A DNA stretch of 37,916 bases from Chrysomallon squamiferum (Eukaryota > Mollusca > Gastropoda > Neomphalida > Peltospiridae). The notes under the pieces were generated by a model. That model saw only the letters and a list, made by a program, of their open reading frames with translations. It did no database searches and had not been told where the DNA came from. The translations under genes were made by a program, and so were the position numbers. The stretch covers positions 15,786,970-15,824,885 of the forward strand of contig CM022677.1 in assembly GCA_012295275.1 (NCBI GenBank). Reading direction: 5' to 3'. This document shows, piece by piece, positions 1 to 11,892 of the stretch; position 1 is the first letter of the stretch; each line of letters starts with the position of its first letter.

Positions 1-618
1 AGGCCAACATAGTATAGACAGAAGTGTATGTACTTAAGAATATGTTTATGACATATAAATATTTCACTCTGGCTTTCTTATTCTCCTTGTCATTCTCCAG
101 ACTACTCTAATTCAATGTATTATTTCATTTTACCAGATATTAATTGATACTTAACCTATAGGTTCTCTGTTTATGCTATTTAACAGAAAATATTATAGAC
201 ACTTCTTATCTTTTCATATTTACCTTCTAATCAGCAGATGAAGACTATGCTTTCCAGATAATTTTTCTGTTTATAAACAATGCCAGAAATCACTAATCTC
301 TCATTAACAATTTATTGGTACTTCCAGTCATGCCTCCCTCCTAACTCCACATATCCCTCATCACACAGTTTATATATTAAGCCAAATTCCATTGATATAT
401 CACTCAATCCATGGGCCTACAATGAGGACCTTATTTGTTAACAATGTGATAAAGTCTGAAAAATAATTGCTTATATAGTTGAAAACCTTTCAGTCCATCA
501 TTCCCTCTTTTTATCGTTTTATTATTTTTCCCAATTCTTCTTTGCACCAAAACGTTCATCCATTCCTCCATCTAACACTCCATCCATCCTTACTTACCTG
601 CATGTTTCTATCTGTCTA

Positions 619-745
619 TTTGGAAGCCCAATCTACATTTCTGAATGTACATTGTGTTTTCGTAGTAAAGTCACACCTGTAATGTTTACTATAATGCTAC
701 AGTACACACATGAAACAACAACGACAACGACAACAACAATAGTAA
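619..745 (+). repeat. Dispersed repeat, copy 1 of a 125-bp direct repeat
   Basis: From 'ggaagcccaatctac' to the ACAACGAC-rich tail this segment matches 3866-3990 in the same orientation, by eye at about 90 percent or better. The shared part ends in a CAACAACGACAACG-like microsatellite that grows differently in each copy. A weaker third copy is at about 15768-15830. A dispersed element with a simple-repeat tail resembles a SINE or MITE, but no internal Pol III boxes or terminal repeats were found that would decide it. Confidence 0.7.
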
Positions 746-839
746 TATAAATAAAATAAAATTTTAATCTTTATTCGATTTCTTTACTTCTCAATATCCA
801 TAAGACTTCAAACGTTAACATCATCGCTCCAGTCTGGAT

Positions 840-1610
840 GTCTATATATTTGTTTTATTTCATCATCAATTTCTCTGGCTATTTGTCTATCTATCTGTCT
901 CTTTATTGGTCAACCTGTGGTGTAGCTTAATCTCGTATCTGCTCGCCTCTTTCTAACATAGTTATTAGAAACAGACTTTAATGAAGAAATCTAATGATTT
1001 TTTTTACTGATATAGATGTCTAGCTAACCATTTATTCATCACTATTCTCTGTCTGTCTGTCTGTCTATATCTATATTTATTTATATAATTATCTCTCATT
1101 CTCTGAAAAACATACACAAATGGCATGCTTCTGTTTCATAGTGAGGTTAATTCCTGTTCTCTCTGTATAACACACAAACACATATAACCACACCTACATA
1201 TCAGTCTCTCTCAGTCTAGCTATCTAACTGCAATCAACACCCATATAAACATACTCTTATTCATACATTCAGTTATATACCAATCCTCTAACATAAATAC
1301 AAATACTCATGCTTATGAATCTATGTATCTATTTATGTTGTTTGTATAGTTTATTCTGAGTATGTGTTTGTGTGTCCATCCATCTATCTATATCTACCCT
1401 CTCTAACACATATATATACACACATACATCTATTCACTCATGTATTTATTTATTTGTATTTAATCTATTATCTCTCTATTAATAATCTGACTATCTCAAA
1501 AATCGTTGACACCCATTTATATACCCATTCTCTCCAACACATATACACATATACACATATACACATACACATCAGTTTATCTAGGTTAGCTCTATATATC
1601 TATCTATCTA

Positions 1611-1647
<37 letters not shown>

Positions 1648-1740
1648 CTAATATATCAATCTATCTCACCTTCTCAGTTATACACAGTCTATCGTGCAGT
1701 CACACAAAACACATACGCACACACACACACGTACGTATAC
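840..1740. repeat. Microsatellite-rich gene-free stretch
   Basis: This AT-rich stretch has no credible coding exon. It holds short runs of TCTG near 1050-1068, TATC near 1597-1616, pure TA at about 1615-1642, and CA at about 1715-1730. The surrounding bases are degenerate mixtures of the same motifs (CTAT, ACAT, CTCT), as expected of old slipped arrays. The open reading frames that cross it are rich in Tyr, Ile, Leu, Ser, Thr and His only because the motifs lack stop codons. Confidence 0.8.
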
Positions 1741-2080
1741 ATCCTTTTTAAGTGTTGAGTAAAATTAAAAAATAATTCAAGTCGCCTGAGTGAGTATTGT
1801 TCATTCACTGAATTTACTAAATTAACTAAAATGATTTTATTTAAAACTAGTAGTTGGGGTAATTCTGACCTCAGGACAATTCTGGCCTATGAGGTATATT
1901 ATGACTAGCAGCCGCTATGCATTTTGCGGTTTAAAAATGAGTGTTATTTTTTAGTCCTATAGACATAAAGTTAGTGATAAATTATAACAGGTAAACATAT
2001 AATCGGTTTTTAAGTTCAGCAGAAGAACCTTGATTAATATGTGATAATTAGGCTAGAAATATGCTTTTCTATTTTACTCC

Positions 2081-2542
2081 ACCACTTGGGGCAATAAAAT
2101 CAAAAGGATGAGGTATGCTGAGGCATTGACAGAAGAAGAAAGTGTCAAGAGGTATGAAGAAGAGTTGGCAGAGAAGAAGAAGAAGGAGGAAGAAAAGGCA
2201 AAGAAAGCAAATGTTTTGGAGGCAAAATTACAACAAAAATAATTAGAAGATACCAAAGTCAAAACAGCAGTTCAATTTGAATGCTACAGCAGAACCGGTG
2301 GATGCAGCCAAAGAAAACGTTGTTGGTGATGAGCCTGAACTAGAAGACAGAGATGTAGTAGATACACAAGAAAAATGTGAACTCTGTGGCAGAGTTGATG
2401 ATGGAATGAATTCTGACGAGTTCATAGGATGTGACGGGTTCCCAAATTGGTATTGTCTTGATTCTTGCGCAAATATTGAAATCATAGCTGGTGCAGACTT
2501 TAAAGATATTGTATTCTTGTGTGGTATTTGTCAAGGAGTTTA
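2081..2542 (+). pseudogene. Transposase C-terminal relic with PHD-like zinc knuckle
   Basis: Two open segments in different frames abut. The first, 2081-2242, reads a Lys/Glu-rich helical stretch (KRMRYAEALTEEE, then EELAEKKKKEEEKAKK) and ends at TAA. The second, open from 2247 to its TAA at 2540-2542, carries C-x2-C, then an acidic loop, GCD, NWYC, C, and C-x2-C. That spacing resembles a PHD finger whose usual His has become Cys or Tyr. A coiled Lys/Glu tail followed by a Cys-rich knuckle is a common ending of jerky/pogo-type DDE transposases in invertebrates (recalled family knowledge). No DDE core lies upstream, so this is the 3' end of a truncated element with one frameshift. A piece of a host PHD protein is the alternative. 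The apparent start at 2277 is TTG and is not meaningful. Confidence 0.55.
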
Positions 2543-2654
2543 GTTTATTGAAGTTTTGAATTTGGCTTGTATTATGATTAGGACTAATTACTATTAGTAA
2601 ACAATGATTATATAGCAATAATCAGTTTTTCTATCTGTGTGTCAGTATGTCTGT

Positions 2655-2662
2655 CTATGGAT

Positions 2663-2714
<52 letters not shown>

Positions 2715-2806
2715 ATATATATATATATATGTCTGTCTGTGTCACTCTCCAATCTATCTGTCTGTCTATCTGTCTATCCATCTACCTATCTACCTCTCAG
2801 ATTACA
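2655..2806. repeat. (ATCT)n / (TA)n / (GTCT)n compound microsatellite
   Basis: About thirteen near-perfect TATC units are followed by a TA run and then imperfect TCTG/TATC units. The reading frames through it (repeating SIYL or IYLS) are artefacts of a four-base repeat with no stop. Confidence 0.95.
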
Positions 2807-3865
2807 GTGATAAGTGCAGGTGTCGCTGTAATTAAAACTTCAGTAAAAGAAATGATAAACACTGCAGAAAACATTGATAATAAAGCAGCGATCATATTTT
2901 ATCTCACTGGGAGAGGTTCTGTGTATGCCTAAAATACTGAAGGATCTTAGATATTAATATTAATATTAATACATTTATTTATTTATTTGTTTGTTCCTGT
3001 AAACGGCAACTGAAATGTCCTTTGTATTACAGTAATGAACAAAAAAATGTTCTTGTTATTATGATGAATCGCTGTTTACCACATATAATGGAACTGAATT
3101 TGTATAGTTTATTTGCTTCAGCCAGTCCTGTTTATACTAATACATTTCAATTCAGCGAAAGAACCGTAATGTTTTACATTTATATATAGCTCTCTAGATT
3201 TTATCTAGTTGAATATTAATTGTCTAATTATCAATTTATTTTTAGGGGAGATAATAGAATATCACTTTCTACAGTTAATTAAGAATTAATCTGTAATAGC
3301 GCAGTATATTTACAGAACTCGCCTTTTCAGTATACTTTTAATAATAAAAACGTCCGTTAATGTTTCTCTACATTCTTGACTTTTCTATATTTAAGAAAGA
3401 TGCACTTGCAAATATCAATAACATGGTGAAGTTAATTCATCTTAATCTAGCCTCTCACCTCTCAACTGCAATTCTGCTATCTTAATAATAACAAAGTGAT
3501 TGATAAACGTTGATTCATTATTCAACTTGTTTTACCTGTTAATGAAAAATTAAGTTTAACGTTTATTTATTTATTTATTTATTATGCAACATAAAAGTAT
3601 CTAATATTGTTAATTAAAAAACAATACCTCTATTTTTCAATACCTTGTGTTTTCAGTACATAATTTTACCGCTACGCCTCTGTTTACAACATAAAACATG
3701 TAACATAAATAGTGATGGCGGTACTTATTTTCATAACGCCGTGTAAAATTGCTCCTTCTTAGCTGTTCTGTGAAACAAGTTCTGTTAATAAAATATCACA
3801 TTAGTATGGAAGCGTTCTCGATATTCACATATAATTCTACTGTTGTTTATAAAAACACGTTAACA

Positions 3866-3982
3866 TGGAAGCCCAATCTACATTTCTGAATGTACACAGT
3901 GTTTTCGCAGTAAAATCACATATGTAATGTTTACTATAATGCTACAGTACACACATAAAACAACAACAGCAACGACAACGAC

Positions 3983-4071
<89 letters not shown>

Positions 4072-4072
4072 A
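3866..4072 (+). repeat. Copy 2 of the dispersed repeat with (ATA)n/(AAAT)n tail
   Basis: 3866-3990 repeats 619-745 in direct orientation. Here the simple tail has expanded into about eighteen ATA/AAT trinucleotides (about 3983-4036) followed by about nine TAAA units (to 4072). The sequence just before it, 3780-3866, with GTTAATAAAATATCAC and CTACTGTTGTTTATAAAAAC, is also partly matched at 15690-15770 and, inverted, at about 4925-4975. This suggests a longer family unit than the 125-bp core. Confidence 0.7.
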
Positions 4073-4546
4073 CCAACATTTACATCGTATAATAAAAAAC
4101 ATTTTTTATAATTTAGTATGTAGGTGAGAGGTGTATATTGAACATATTAAATAGGCTTCTGGATTTATTAATACTTTTTTTTTAATTACCAATGTATGAT
4201 TATACTTGAAAAGGTGAGAAGAGGATAGATTAATAATATGACATGTTATAATTTGACACATTACTTACAGTTACTAACGCAGAATGCACAAGATAAATAT
4301 TTTGTTTTATAGAAGATCAGTGGATAATCAGAATTATTGCGCGCGCTTGTGGATTAACGTCATTTTTTATTGACTGTATTAGAAACAAAATCACATTATT
4401 ATTACAGATAAAACTAAATATCTAAAACTGTGAGTCAAGAACAGAACATAATATGATGCAGGGAAATAGAGAGTTATGTACCCTTTTTTCAACAGTGGCT
4501 GTAGAGCTGATACATAGCGAGATAGATTTCCAGTAAGATTGTATTT

Positions 4547-5082
4547 TTTATGATGCAAAATAGAGGTAAAACATAACAAAATATCACGTTATTTTCACTA
4601 AGTATCAATAAACGTCGCTGGTTTTATATATAAAACGTAAATTACGTCGCGTTTTACAAAACAGAAAACTTAGCTTATCTCTGTGAATTTTAATTTTAAT
4701 GTTGTTTGCTTTGCAAACTCAAATTTTGTGATTCAAGTAAAATGTAACTTCTCACGTGATCAGTATTAATTTTTAATTTTTAATTTTTTGTTGAGAAGAA
4801 AGTGTAGCTCAGTTTAACAGAAAAATATTTCGCAACAGAGGGGTCCCCTGTTTATCTCGTCATTAAGTTATTTATTTCTAAATTTAAAAGTCCAGCCCTA
4901 ATTTCCACTATAAAATAAAATGTCAGATCCAGATTAATGTGATATTTGATTAACAGCAGAACAGATTACATTAATTCACGTTAATACATAAAACCAGCGA
5001 CGTTTATATTATAAACTGATACTGAGTGAAAATAACGTGATGTTTTATTGTATTTTCCTCTATTTTGCATCATAACAAATAT
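4547..5082. repeat. Foldback element with ~100-bp inverted arms
   Basis: The left arm, about 4547-4640, reads 'tatgatgcaaaatagagg' through 'cgtcgctggttttat'. It is matched as reverse complement by about 4985-5082, with small indels. The spacer of about 340 bp has no coding potential and includes CACGTG-like and AT-rich motifs. The layout fits a foldback or MITE-type non-autonomous DNA element. No clear target-site duplication was found, so exact ends are uncertain. Confidence 0.65.
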
Positions 5083-5454
5083 TGATAATTTCACCTACAT
5101 TTTATTCTACTAGGACAAATCTTATAAATCTTACAAATCAAAGTTAGTATACTTTGTAAGTTACATCATAGAAAACATGCCTGTCCTCCTGAACTAGTGT
5201 TTTATGAGATATGAGAATATTTTCAGTTAGCTAGACGAAATATATCATTTATTTCATCCTATTAAACCATAACAATAATGTCTTTACTATCAACTAAATA
5301 ATAATGTTTCTCCTCCAGTTATCAGTAAAATTTTACCTGATGCTTTTAAAATATCAGATTAAACTGCCGCCTTCTCATCTACATAATACGCCTAATATGA
5401 TATAAATATCCAATCTCCTTTATTTAAATTGTGCAGTTGGTATTAAAATTAAAA

Positions 5455-5460
5455 TCATAT

Positions 5461-5499
<39 letters not shown>

Positions 5500-5502
5500 T
5501 TC
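5455..5502. repeat. (ATTT)n microsatellite
   Basis: About eleven nearly perfect TTTA units. Similar runs occur at 20048-20085 and, shorter, at 3561-3582. Confidence 0.95.
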
Positions 5503-5754
5503 ATGTAAACACAACAACTACAATAAAACTAATTAAAATGATACATAAAATAATAATTAGGACGAATTAGTACCACATTTCTTAAAGTTTACTGGTTAAA
5601 TATTAATAACCAGAAAATTAAAAACACAGGCTGTGGTGTAATTATTGAAAATCACCTTCATCTTTCTCCATCTCACTGACTCCAGCTTAGAAAAAAGTAT
5701 ATTTCTAAAATATACCCAGCGCTTTTCCAGGAATTTAGAAGTGATATTTCCTTC

Positions 5755-5957
5755 TGTACATATCTGGATTGAGATAAGTCTTGAGAAAGTAAGAACAGAA
5801 AAAATTCACAACGTATCTCGGTTAGAACTTCATGTCTATAACATACACGGTAGAGAATTATCGGGACAGATAGAACACGTTTTAAATTAGACAAATGAAC
5901 AGTTAATGTTAGCTCGTGAACTAGAACGTGCTCCGAACAGAAGAAAAAAGTATTTAA
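5755..5957 (+). pseudogene. Prolyl 4-hydroxylase alpha-like fragment (copy 1)
   Basis: This segment translates to a piece containing ISLEKVRTEKIH, RLEL, NIHGRELSGQIEHVLN, an in-frame TAG, then TNEQLMLARELERAPNRRKK. It is close (by eye about 90 percent of bases) to the minus-strand sequence at 18445-18640, which is recognisable as the N-terminal TPR-like region of the collagen prolyl 4-hydroxylase alpha subunit. Homology starts abruptly at 'catatctgg' and stops after 'aaaaaagtat'. Upstream bases do not match the other copy, so only about 200 bp moved. The stop codon and the absence of neighbouring exons mark it as dead. It may be a truncated retrocopy or a segmental copy of the 18-kb relic. 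Confidence 0.6.
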
Positions 5958-6299
5958 GTAGAGATTTCAGTTGTTATCCGGTTGATCTTTAAATCCAATT
6001 CGCTTGTTCTACGCTGTTTTTTACTAAACATTTTAATATTGGATACAGAAGCATTCGGAATTGTACAGAAATACACTTCTAGAACAATGCATTTATAAAT
6101 ATATTTAAAACATTTCAAAAACTGTTTACATAGTATCCTTTTTTTTATCTATAAATATCTATCTGTAACCTCTCAAAACATTTTTTGACAAAAAAATTAC
6201 CGCACTGGCTGCTACACTATCATATTTTTAATCATATTTTGTATAAACAAGAAAGTATATTTATTATTATGTTTTGTCATATAAACGGCCGTAATGTTA

Positions 6300-6410
6300 C
6301 CTGAAGGCCTTTTTCAGGTTTCTGAATAAAGACCAAACATTAAATCTAAAACCAAGGGTTTATTTTAATGTTACCACCGAAAAATATAGGAGGAAAATGT
6401 ATATACGCAA

Positions 6411-6461
<51 letters not shown>

Positions 6462-7350
6462 ATATGTATCTGTCTGTATAAAAATGTTAAATTATCCTAA
6501 TTTATTTTGTGAATTTATAAAGAAAAATGCCTTTTGTAAATTGCGAATGTGAAAAAGGACTCAGTATTTTTATTGAAATGTACGCAAACTAATAAAAACA
6601 TGTTTTATGATTTACAGTCATCGATAGATTACTGTTACAGAAATTTATCAACATTATTAATTATAACATCTAAACAACAGGTGTAAGTTAAATAGATATT
6701 TCTCTGTTCAGAAGACAGCAGGTACAGATCTAGGTGTGGTATGTTAACATATTTGTGTGATGAGAAAATACCCCACATGTTCTTTTACACCTCTACCATA
6801 TAAACACTTTTTTTTTTTTTTTTCTCTCACACACTGCCTGAAATAAAAAATAAACAGTTACCAAATAAAATTTCTCAAACAGATAGTCATAGAATTTTAT
6901 GGTAGTTTTAAAGAAGTGAGACAGAGAAAAAAATAAGGAAGATGATCATAGAGAAAGAAATAAAAAAGTTTAGTCAACAAAAGATCGTAAAGGGGGCTCG
7001 CATTATTAAAATCTTTTTTTTTTTTTTTTTTTTTTTTACTGTATCAGTTTTCTGAGTAAAGACAAAACTTTAATTTTAAAAGCAAGGATTCATCTTAATA
7101 TTATCCCCGAAAAATACAGGAGGAAAATGTCCCAAAATAAATAGATGAGTATTTTAAAGATGTTCTTTGATTCAAATGGAATTTTTTATATTGAAGACAG
7201 CGAGAAAAATAAAATGAGAGAGAGAAAAAAAGAATAAGGAAGATGATCAAAGAGAATGAAATAAAAGTGAAACCGAAAAGGTACAAAAAACCAACAATAT
7301 TCTGTCTTTTACCTGAGACTGTGTACAAACTGATAAAGTTCCTCACTTAT
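6300..7350. repeat. Composite dispersed repeat with internal (GT)n
   Basis: The block contains internal direct duplications. 6300-6400 ('tttctgaataaagac' to 'ggaggaaaatgt') is repeated at 7045-7132, and the 'gaataaggaagatgatca' segment of 7195-7275 is a variant of 6915-6985. A pure GT run occupies about 6414-6459. Parts recur inverted near 12180-12310 (matching 7230-7345) and 12850-13045 (matching 6455-6640). A poly-T of about 25 bases lies at 7013-7038. No coding function is evident; the minus-strand open frame over 7101-7346 is a hydrophobic by-product of the AT-rich sequence. Confidence 0.7.
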
Positions 7351-7927
7351 TACAATCAATCACTAATCATTCTGCTGTGGTAATACAAAAAACAATCTCT
7401 TATAATACATTTTTAAAGAAAGGCTCAACTTTCGTTGTTGTTTTTTTGACCTGCCACATCCAAAATATTACTTCCTTTCCTGTCAGAGTATGAAGACGTT
7501 CATTAAAAAATAAAAATAATAAAAATTAATATTAAGAAATTAAAATAAAATGAAATCCGAGTGAAATATTCGATAAAAGAACACACATACAAACACACAT
7601 GCACTTGCACACATTTTGTGTTATGGTTAATCTTTAAACTAACAGGCCTCAGCTTATATTCAGAATTAATTATGAATTACTACACTGTTTAACCAATATT
7701 TGAACTAGCACTATTTCCAGAAAATATCTAAAATGTGCTTAGACTATATTCTATATGAATATCAGGTAAAAACAATTGTTAGCAAAGATTATAATAATCA
7801 AATACACTTTAATATCATAAAAGTATCACTATTTTATTTTATTTTGTTTATTATTATTATTATTATTATAATTGTTTGTTTTTTATGTTGTTTTTTTTTG
7901 TTTTTTTTCAGTTTTTGCAGGGGTTTG

Positions 7928-7935
7928 TGACGTCA
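7928..7935. promoter_or_regulatory. Perfect CRE-type palindrome TGACGTCA
   Basis: The 8-bp palindrome TGACGTCA, the consensus site for CREB/ATF bZIP factors, lies in one of the few less AT-rich patches (7921-7980). A splice-donor-like GGTAAGAG follows at about 8062 and an acceptor/donor pair brackets a possible 30-nt exon at 8630-8659. One perfect 8-mer is expected by chance about once in this length in balanced DNA, so a promoter here is only a possibility. Confidence 0.25.
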
Positions 7936-8479
7936 ATTAAGCGCTGTGAAGACCGTGATATTGACGTTCCTACACAAAGTAGCTGAAAATTTAGTAAACA
8001 AACGTTCTTATTCTTATAATCTTTTAAAGTCACTTCATCTGCTGAAACTGATAATTTAATAAGGTAAGAGTTTCTTCACCATATAAGAAATATCAGATTC
8101 TTGTAGACCTATTCTTGGAGTATCAAGCGTTCATGCAACAGTGCTAGAACAGTTTTGGAAAATTCACTAATCGTAACCAGTCATTCGACAAACGTCAGCC
8201 ATTTTTTTTCTTTTTTCTGTTTCGTATGATTACAATATCAATCCAAGGTTGACTGAGTAGAGATCGGTTACATAACTGATCAATCCTTATCACTTACTAG
8301 ATGTAAATCTTCTAATTGTTTGAAGCATAATAGTAATTAATTGATCAAGGAAAGAATATTGTCAGCTTGATTAGACAATAAATAATAATTTTGTTCAGTT
8401 CGAGATGAATGTTATTCACTTTGTTAGTAACTACACATTCTTGTCATCTTTAATTTTACTTACAGACAAATAATGACTA

Positions 8480-8483
<4 letters not shown>

Positions 8484-8530
<47 letters not shown>
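8484..8530. repeat. (AAT)n microsatellite
   Basis: Sixteen consecutive AAT/TAA units. The 8060-9850 interval otherwise shows no supportable gene, only AT-rich sequence with short AAT runs (for example 9081-9101). Confidence 0.95.
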
Positions 8531-8531
<1 letters not shown>

Positions 8532-9850
8532 GAAATAAACTAGGCAGTTGCTGTTTTAGTTATTATCAGCTGCATTTTACAGTATTTTATTTTCTCCAGA
8601 ACCTTCATTTATCAACTTCTTTTTTTCAGCTGTTCTGTCTTGGTGTCAGTAGCAGTGATGTGAGTACTTTTCTTAATTTGTGTTTTGAATGAGAAAGATT
8701 TGGGGCAGTTAATTGTTTTAATTATAATCTTTCTTTGTTTTTCAGTATTTTTTATTGCAATTCAGGTTTACATTTGAACTTTTGTATAAAATCGGGATAC
8801 AATTTCACAAAAAAAACAACAGAATATTAAAAATAGTTGCAACTGAAACATAAATCAGAATTACATGACAAATAATGTTTTTAAAAATGAAAAAGAAACA
8901 CTCTTTTAATTAGTAATTATAACAAATGTGTTTAGTTCAGTGTTAACTGTTTTCGCTGAACTTTTTAAATTTTCAATCAACATCAGATTTTTACGAAGGT
9001 ACACTGTCATCATTTAGAGAACAGCATTATGCAAAACCTATTAACGATCACAATCATTGTTTAGATTTTAAAAGTGAAATTAATAATAATAATAATAATA
9101 ATGCTTTGGTCTTTCAACAGTTATAAAGAAATCCATCGAAAATTAAGAAAAATGGAAGTGAATTAAAGAGTGCCATTTTATTTCCATAAGGAGTACTGAT
9201 AATAATATAACTATTGCATTTTGTTACTATTATTATTGGTAGAGTAGTAGTGGTAGTAATTTAAAAATAAAACTAATGTTGTAAAAGTTTTAAATAAACA
9301 GCAGTATTTATAGCAGAAGGAGCAATGTTAGCAGTTATACTAGAGACTTTTCTTCTTCTAATCAAAAATTATATTGTAAGTGAAAATATATAAATAACTA
9401 ATTTCACTTTCACGCGCCAACGTCTCCAAAAAAATGCAAGATTCTGAATTTTATAATAAAACTTATCTGAAAAAATATAGATGACAGCACGTCGACATTA
9501 TAGAAAATAATCAAATCTGTTTTTCTTGTTACAAATTTGCTGAGAGTTTATCACTGTTACTGTCCCATTTCCTCAATGTCAGTGAATAGTAGAAATTCGT
9601 GATCATCAGTTCACAAAAACGTTTCTAACACGTCTCAGTTTAGGTATTGATATATTCAACTTTAATGTAATTGTGGAATCCATGCTCAACGCATGTCAAT
9701 AAATATATTTAATAATTTTCAAGAAAGCACCTAATTCCATAAACACAAAATTACGAACTACTGGAAATGAACTTGACAATGTTTAAATGGTGTATGCATT
9801 TGTTCTCTACTGAAAGATTTTTCTTTCACAAAATTTGAAGATATTAAGTT

Positions 9851-9916
9851 CAGGTTGACCATTACTAGTCCGGCAATTAGTTATCCGGTACAGTCAGTAA
9901 TCCGGCACTAATTTCG
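9851..9916 (+). repeat. Left terminal inverted repeat region of the Tigger-like element
   Basis: Starts CAGGTTGACC and carries TAGTCCGGCA, TTATCCGGTA and TAATCCGGCA within 50 bp. Repeated CCGG-bearing motifs near a terminus are typical transposase-binding sites. A TAATCCGGG at 12062-12070 is the only similar motif near the right end. Confidence 0.6.
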
Positions 9917-10069
9917 GCTACAGGCTAAAGTTTGTAGAACTGACTAAGGCGAAGGGGGATGCTAGGCGATGATTCACGCGGAACTATCGATTCTGTGTTC
10001 GATTCTTGTGCTGCATGATACTGTCCTCGTGCAGTGCGTGCGCTTTCCTCGGGTTAGTGAAGCTGAGTT

Positions 10070-11892
10070 ATGTTTTCTTGAAGTTGACTGGCCGCTACGA
10101 TTGGAGGCGCTGTTTCCTCATCAACAAACTGGTACCAGTGTTGGGTCTTCGACAGTTTATGAATAAAGAAACAGAAAGAAAAGTTACTTAAATTTTTTGT
10201 TGACAGTGAGTCGAAAAAACAGATGTTTAAAAGGAAAACAATGAAACCTGGTAATAATGCAGAACTAGATCAAGTAATGACGAGGTGGTTTAAGTTGCGT
10301 GAAAGTCAAGGAGTCGAACTGTCAGGTGATCTTGTGAAGGAACAAGCAAAACTATTTCATGAAGAACTCGGACTGGAACATCAGTGCGATTACAGTGAAG
10401 GATGGTTGCAACGTTTTAAGGAAAAACATGGCTTAAAGTTTCGTGCTGTGTGTGGCGAAAAAAGATCAGCTGACAATGAAGCAGCAACAACATTTGTTGA
10501 CGAGTTTACCAAGTTGGTCAGTGATGAAAATTTAAGTCCTGACCAGGTTTATAACGCAGATGAGACTCTTTTGGAAATGTACACCCAAAAGAACACTGAA
10601 ATCGGAGGATACAGACTCGCCGACAGGTTATATAGCATCGAAAGACCGTGTTACTGTGCTGGGCTGCTCCTATGCTGCAGGAACACGCAGGTGTAAGTTA
10701 CTGGTCATCGGTGAAAGTTTACGTCCTCGAGCTTTCAAAGGCATGACACAGATTCCTGTAAATTACCGTGGCAACGAAAAAGGTTGGATAACAACTGAAC
10801 TGTTATTGGATTGGTTTCAGAACTGTTTTGTCCCCGAAGCAAGAGCTCATTCTGACTCTGTTGGCTTGGACCGTAATTGTAAGATAATGCTTATTTTAGA
10901 TAACTGCTCCGCTCATCCAAAAGCAGAACTCCTGGTAAAGAACAATGTTTTCGGTATCTATCTTCCACCTAACTGCACTTCCATGATTCAGCCCCTGGAC
11001 AATGGCAGGTCGAAGTATTGCACTCATTTTAGTCGAAGTATCGCACTCATTTTATTAGGCGCCTGCTGAGTGAAGTTAACTCCGGGAAGCCTGTACGTGA
11101 GTTTATTCGTGAATATAATGAGAGATGTGGTTTACTGTGTTGCTAATGCTTGGAAATATGTAGAGCCTGCTACACTAAAACATGGATGGCACAAATTGTG
11201 GCCAGGATTAACATATGAGACAGCAACTGATGAAAATCTTTATAGAAATTAGGTCTTCAGAGGACAAACAGCATACAAGTGATCTGTTGTCTTTTGCTCG
11301 TGATCTGACCAATCCTGCTGCGAAGGATCTTGCATCTAAACTGGATGAAGATAACACTGAAGAATGGATGACTGTTGATGACGGTGCATCTGTTGTTCAT
11401 CATTATACGGACTCAGAAATTGTACGACTGGTTGTAAGTCCAGAGCAACAAGCCAGTGAAGGAGAAAGTAGTGGTGGAAATGAGGATGATGCAGCAGAAA
11501 GAGTTTCTACTGATCGGTTAATTCAGCTGACAGGTGAACCGCTAAAAGGTTTAGAGCAGCGCAGTTTTATAACTGAGCAAGACATAATGTATATTTACAT
11601 GCTGGACGATAAACTAATCAAAGAAAGACCAAAATAAAAGAAACAGGTAAGCTTGCCAGATATATTAAAAAAACTGGCTACAAAGCCTGTAACAGAGAAG
11701 ACATCAATTTGCTCACCGAGAGATCCTCATCATATGCACATACACTGCCCTCAACAGATGCTCACCCAGGTATGTTGCCACCGTCACCATCAGTTCCTGA
11801 TATCTCACTAACCTTAGAAGATGATGATGATAATCTTGACAACCTTCAACCACAAGACACTTTGGAAGTGGCAGTGATGATCTAATGTAAGT
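10070..11892 (+). pseudogene. Tigger/jerky-like DDE transposase (frameshifted)
   Basis: The order matches the CENP-B/jerky/Tigger transposase family. A psq-type helix-turn-helix remnant (TSVGSSTVY, then IKKQKEKLLKFFVDSESKKQ) spans about 10070-10222. A CENP-B-type second HTH (MTRWFKLRESQGVEL to WLQRFKEKHGLKFR) follows from the ATG at 10223. Then come YNADET (first catalytic Asp), LFWKCTPKRTL, ASKDRVTVL, KPRAF-like RPRAFKG, LILDNCSAHP (second Asp), YLPPNCTSMIQPLDNG (third acidic site) and VANAWKYVEP to HKLWPG. Frame changes are needed near 10160, at 10563-10575 just after the first catalytic motif, at the 23-bp duplication 11009-11054, near 11095-11110, near 11250, and near 11625. The last opens an acidic Pro/Asp-rich tail ending at TAA 11890-11892. 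The native enzyme would cut and paste the element in the nucleus; this copy cannot. Confidence 0.85.
11009..11054 (+). repeat. 23-bp tandem duplication inside the transposase
   Basis: Two adjacent 23-bp units beginning GTCGAAGTAT differ at one base. The unit length is not a multiple of three, so the duplication shifts the frame. Reading on from the second unit restores the family pattern (SKYRTHFIRRLLSEVN). Confidence 0.9.

Noticed and set aside
907-917. GGTCAACCTG as the missing right end of the Tigger-like element
   Set aside because: It is 9 kb upstream of the left end and lacks the TCCG motifs; an 8-10 base chance match.
1364-1651. 95-residue Tyr/Ile/His-rich frame
   Set aside because: Built from CTAT, ACAT and TA repeats only.
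9994-10008. tRNA or SINE B-box-like GTTCGATTCTT
   Set aside because: No A box at the right distance, no cloverleaf, and it lies inside the transposon's coding remnant.
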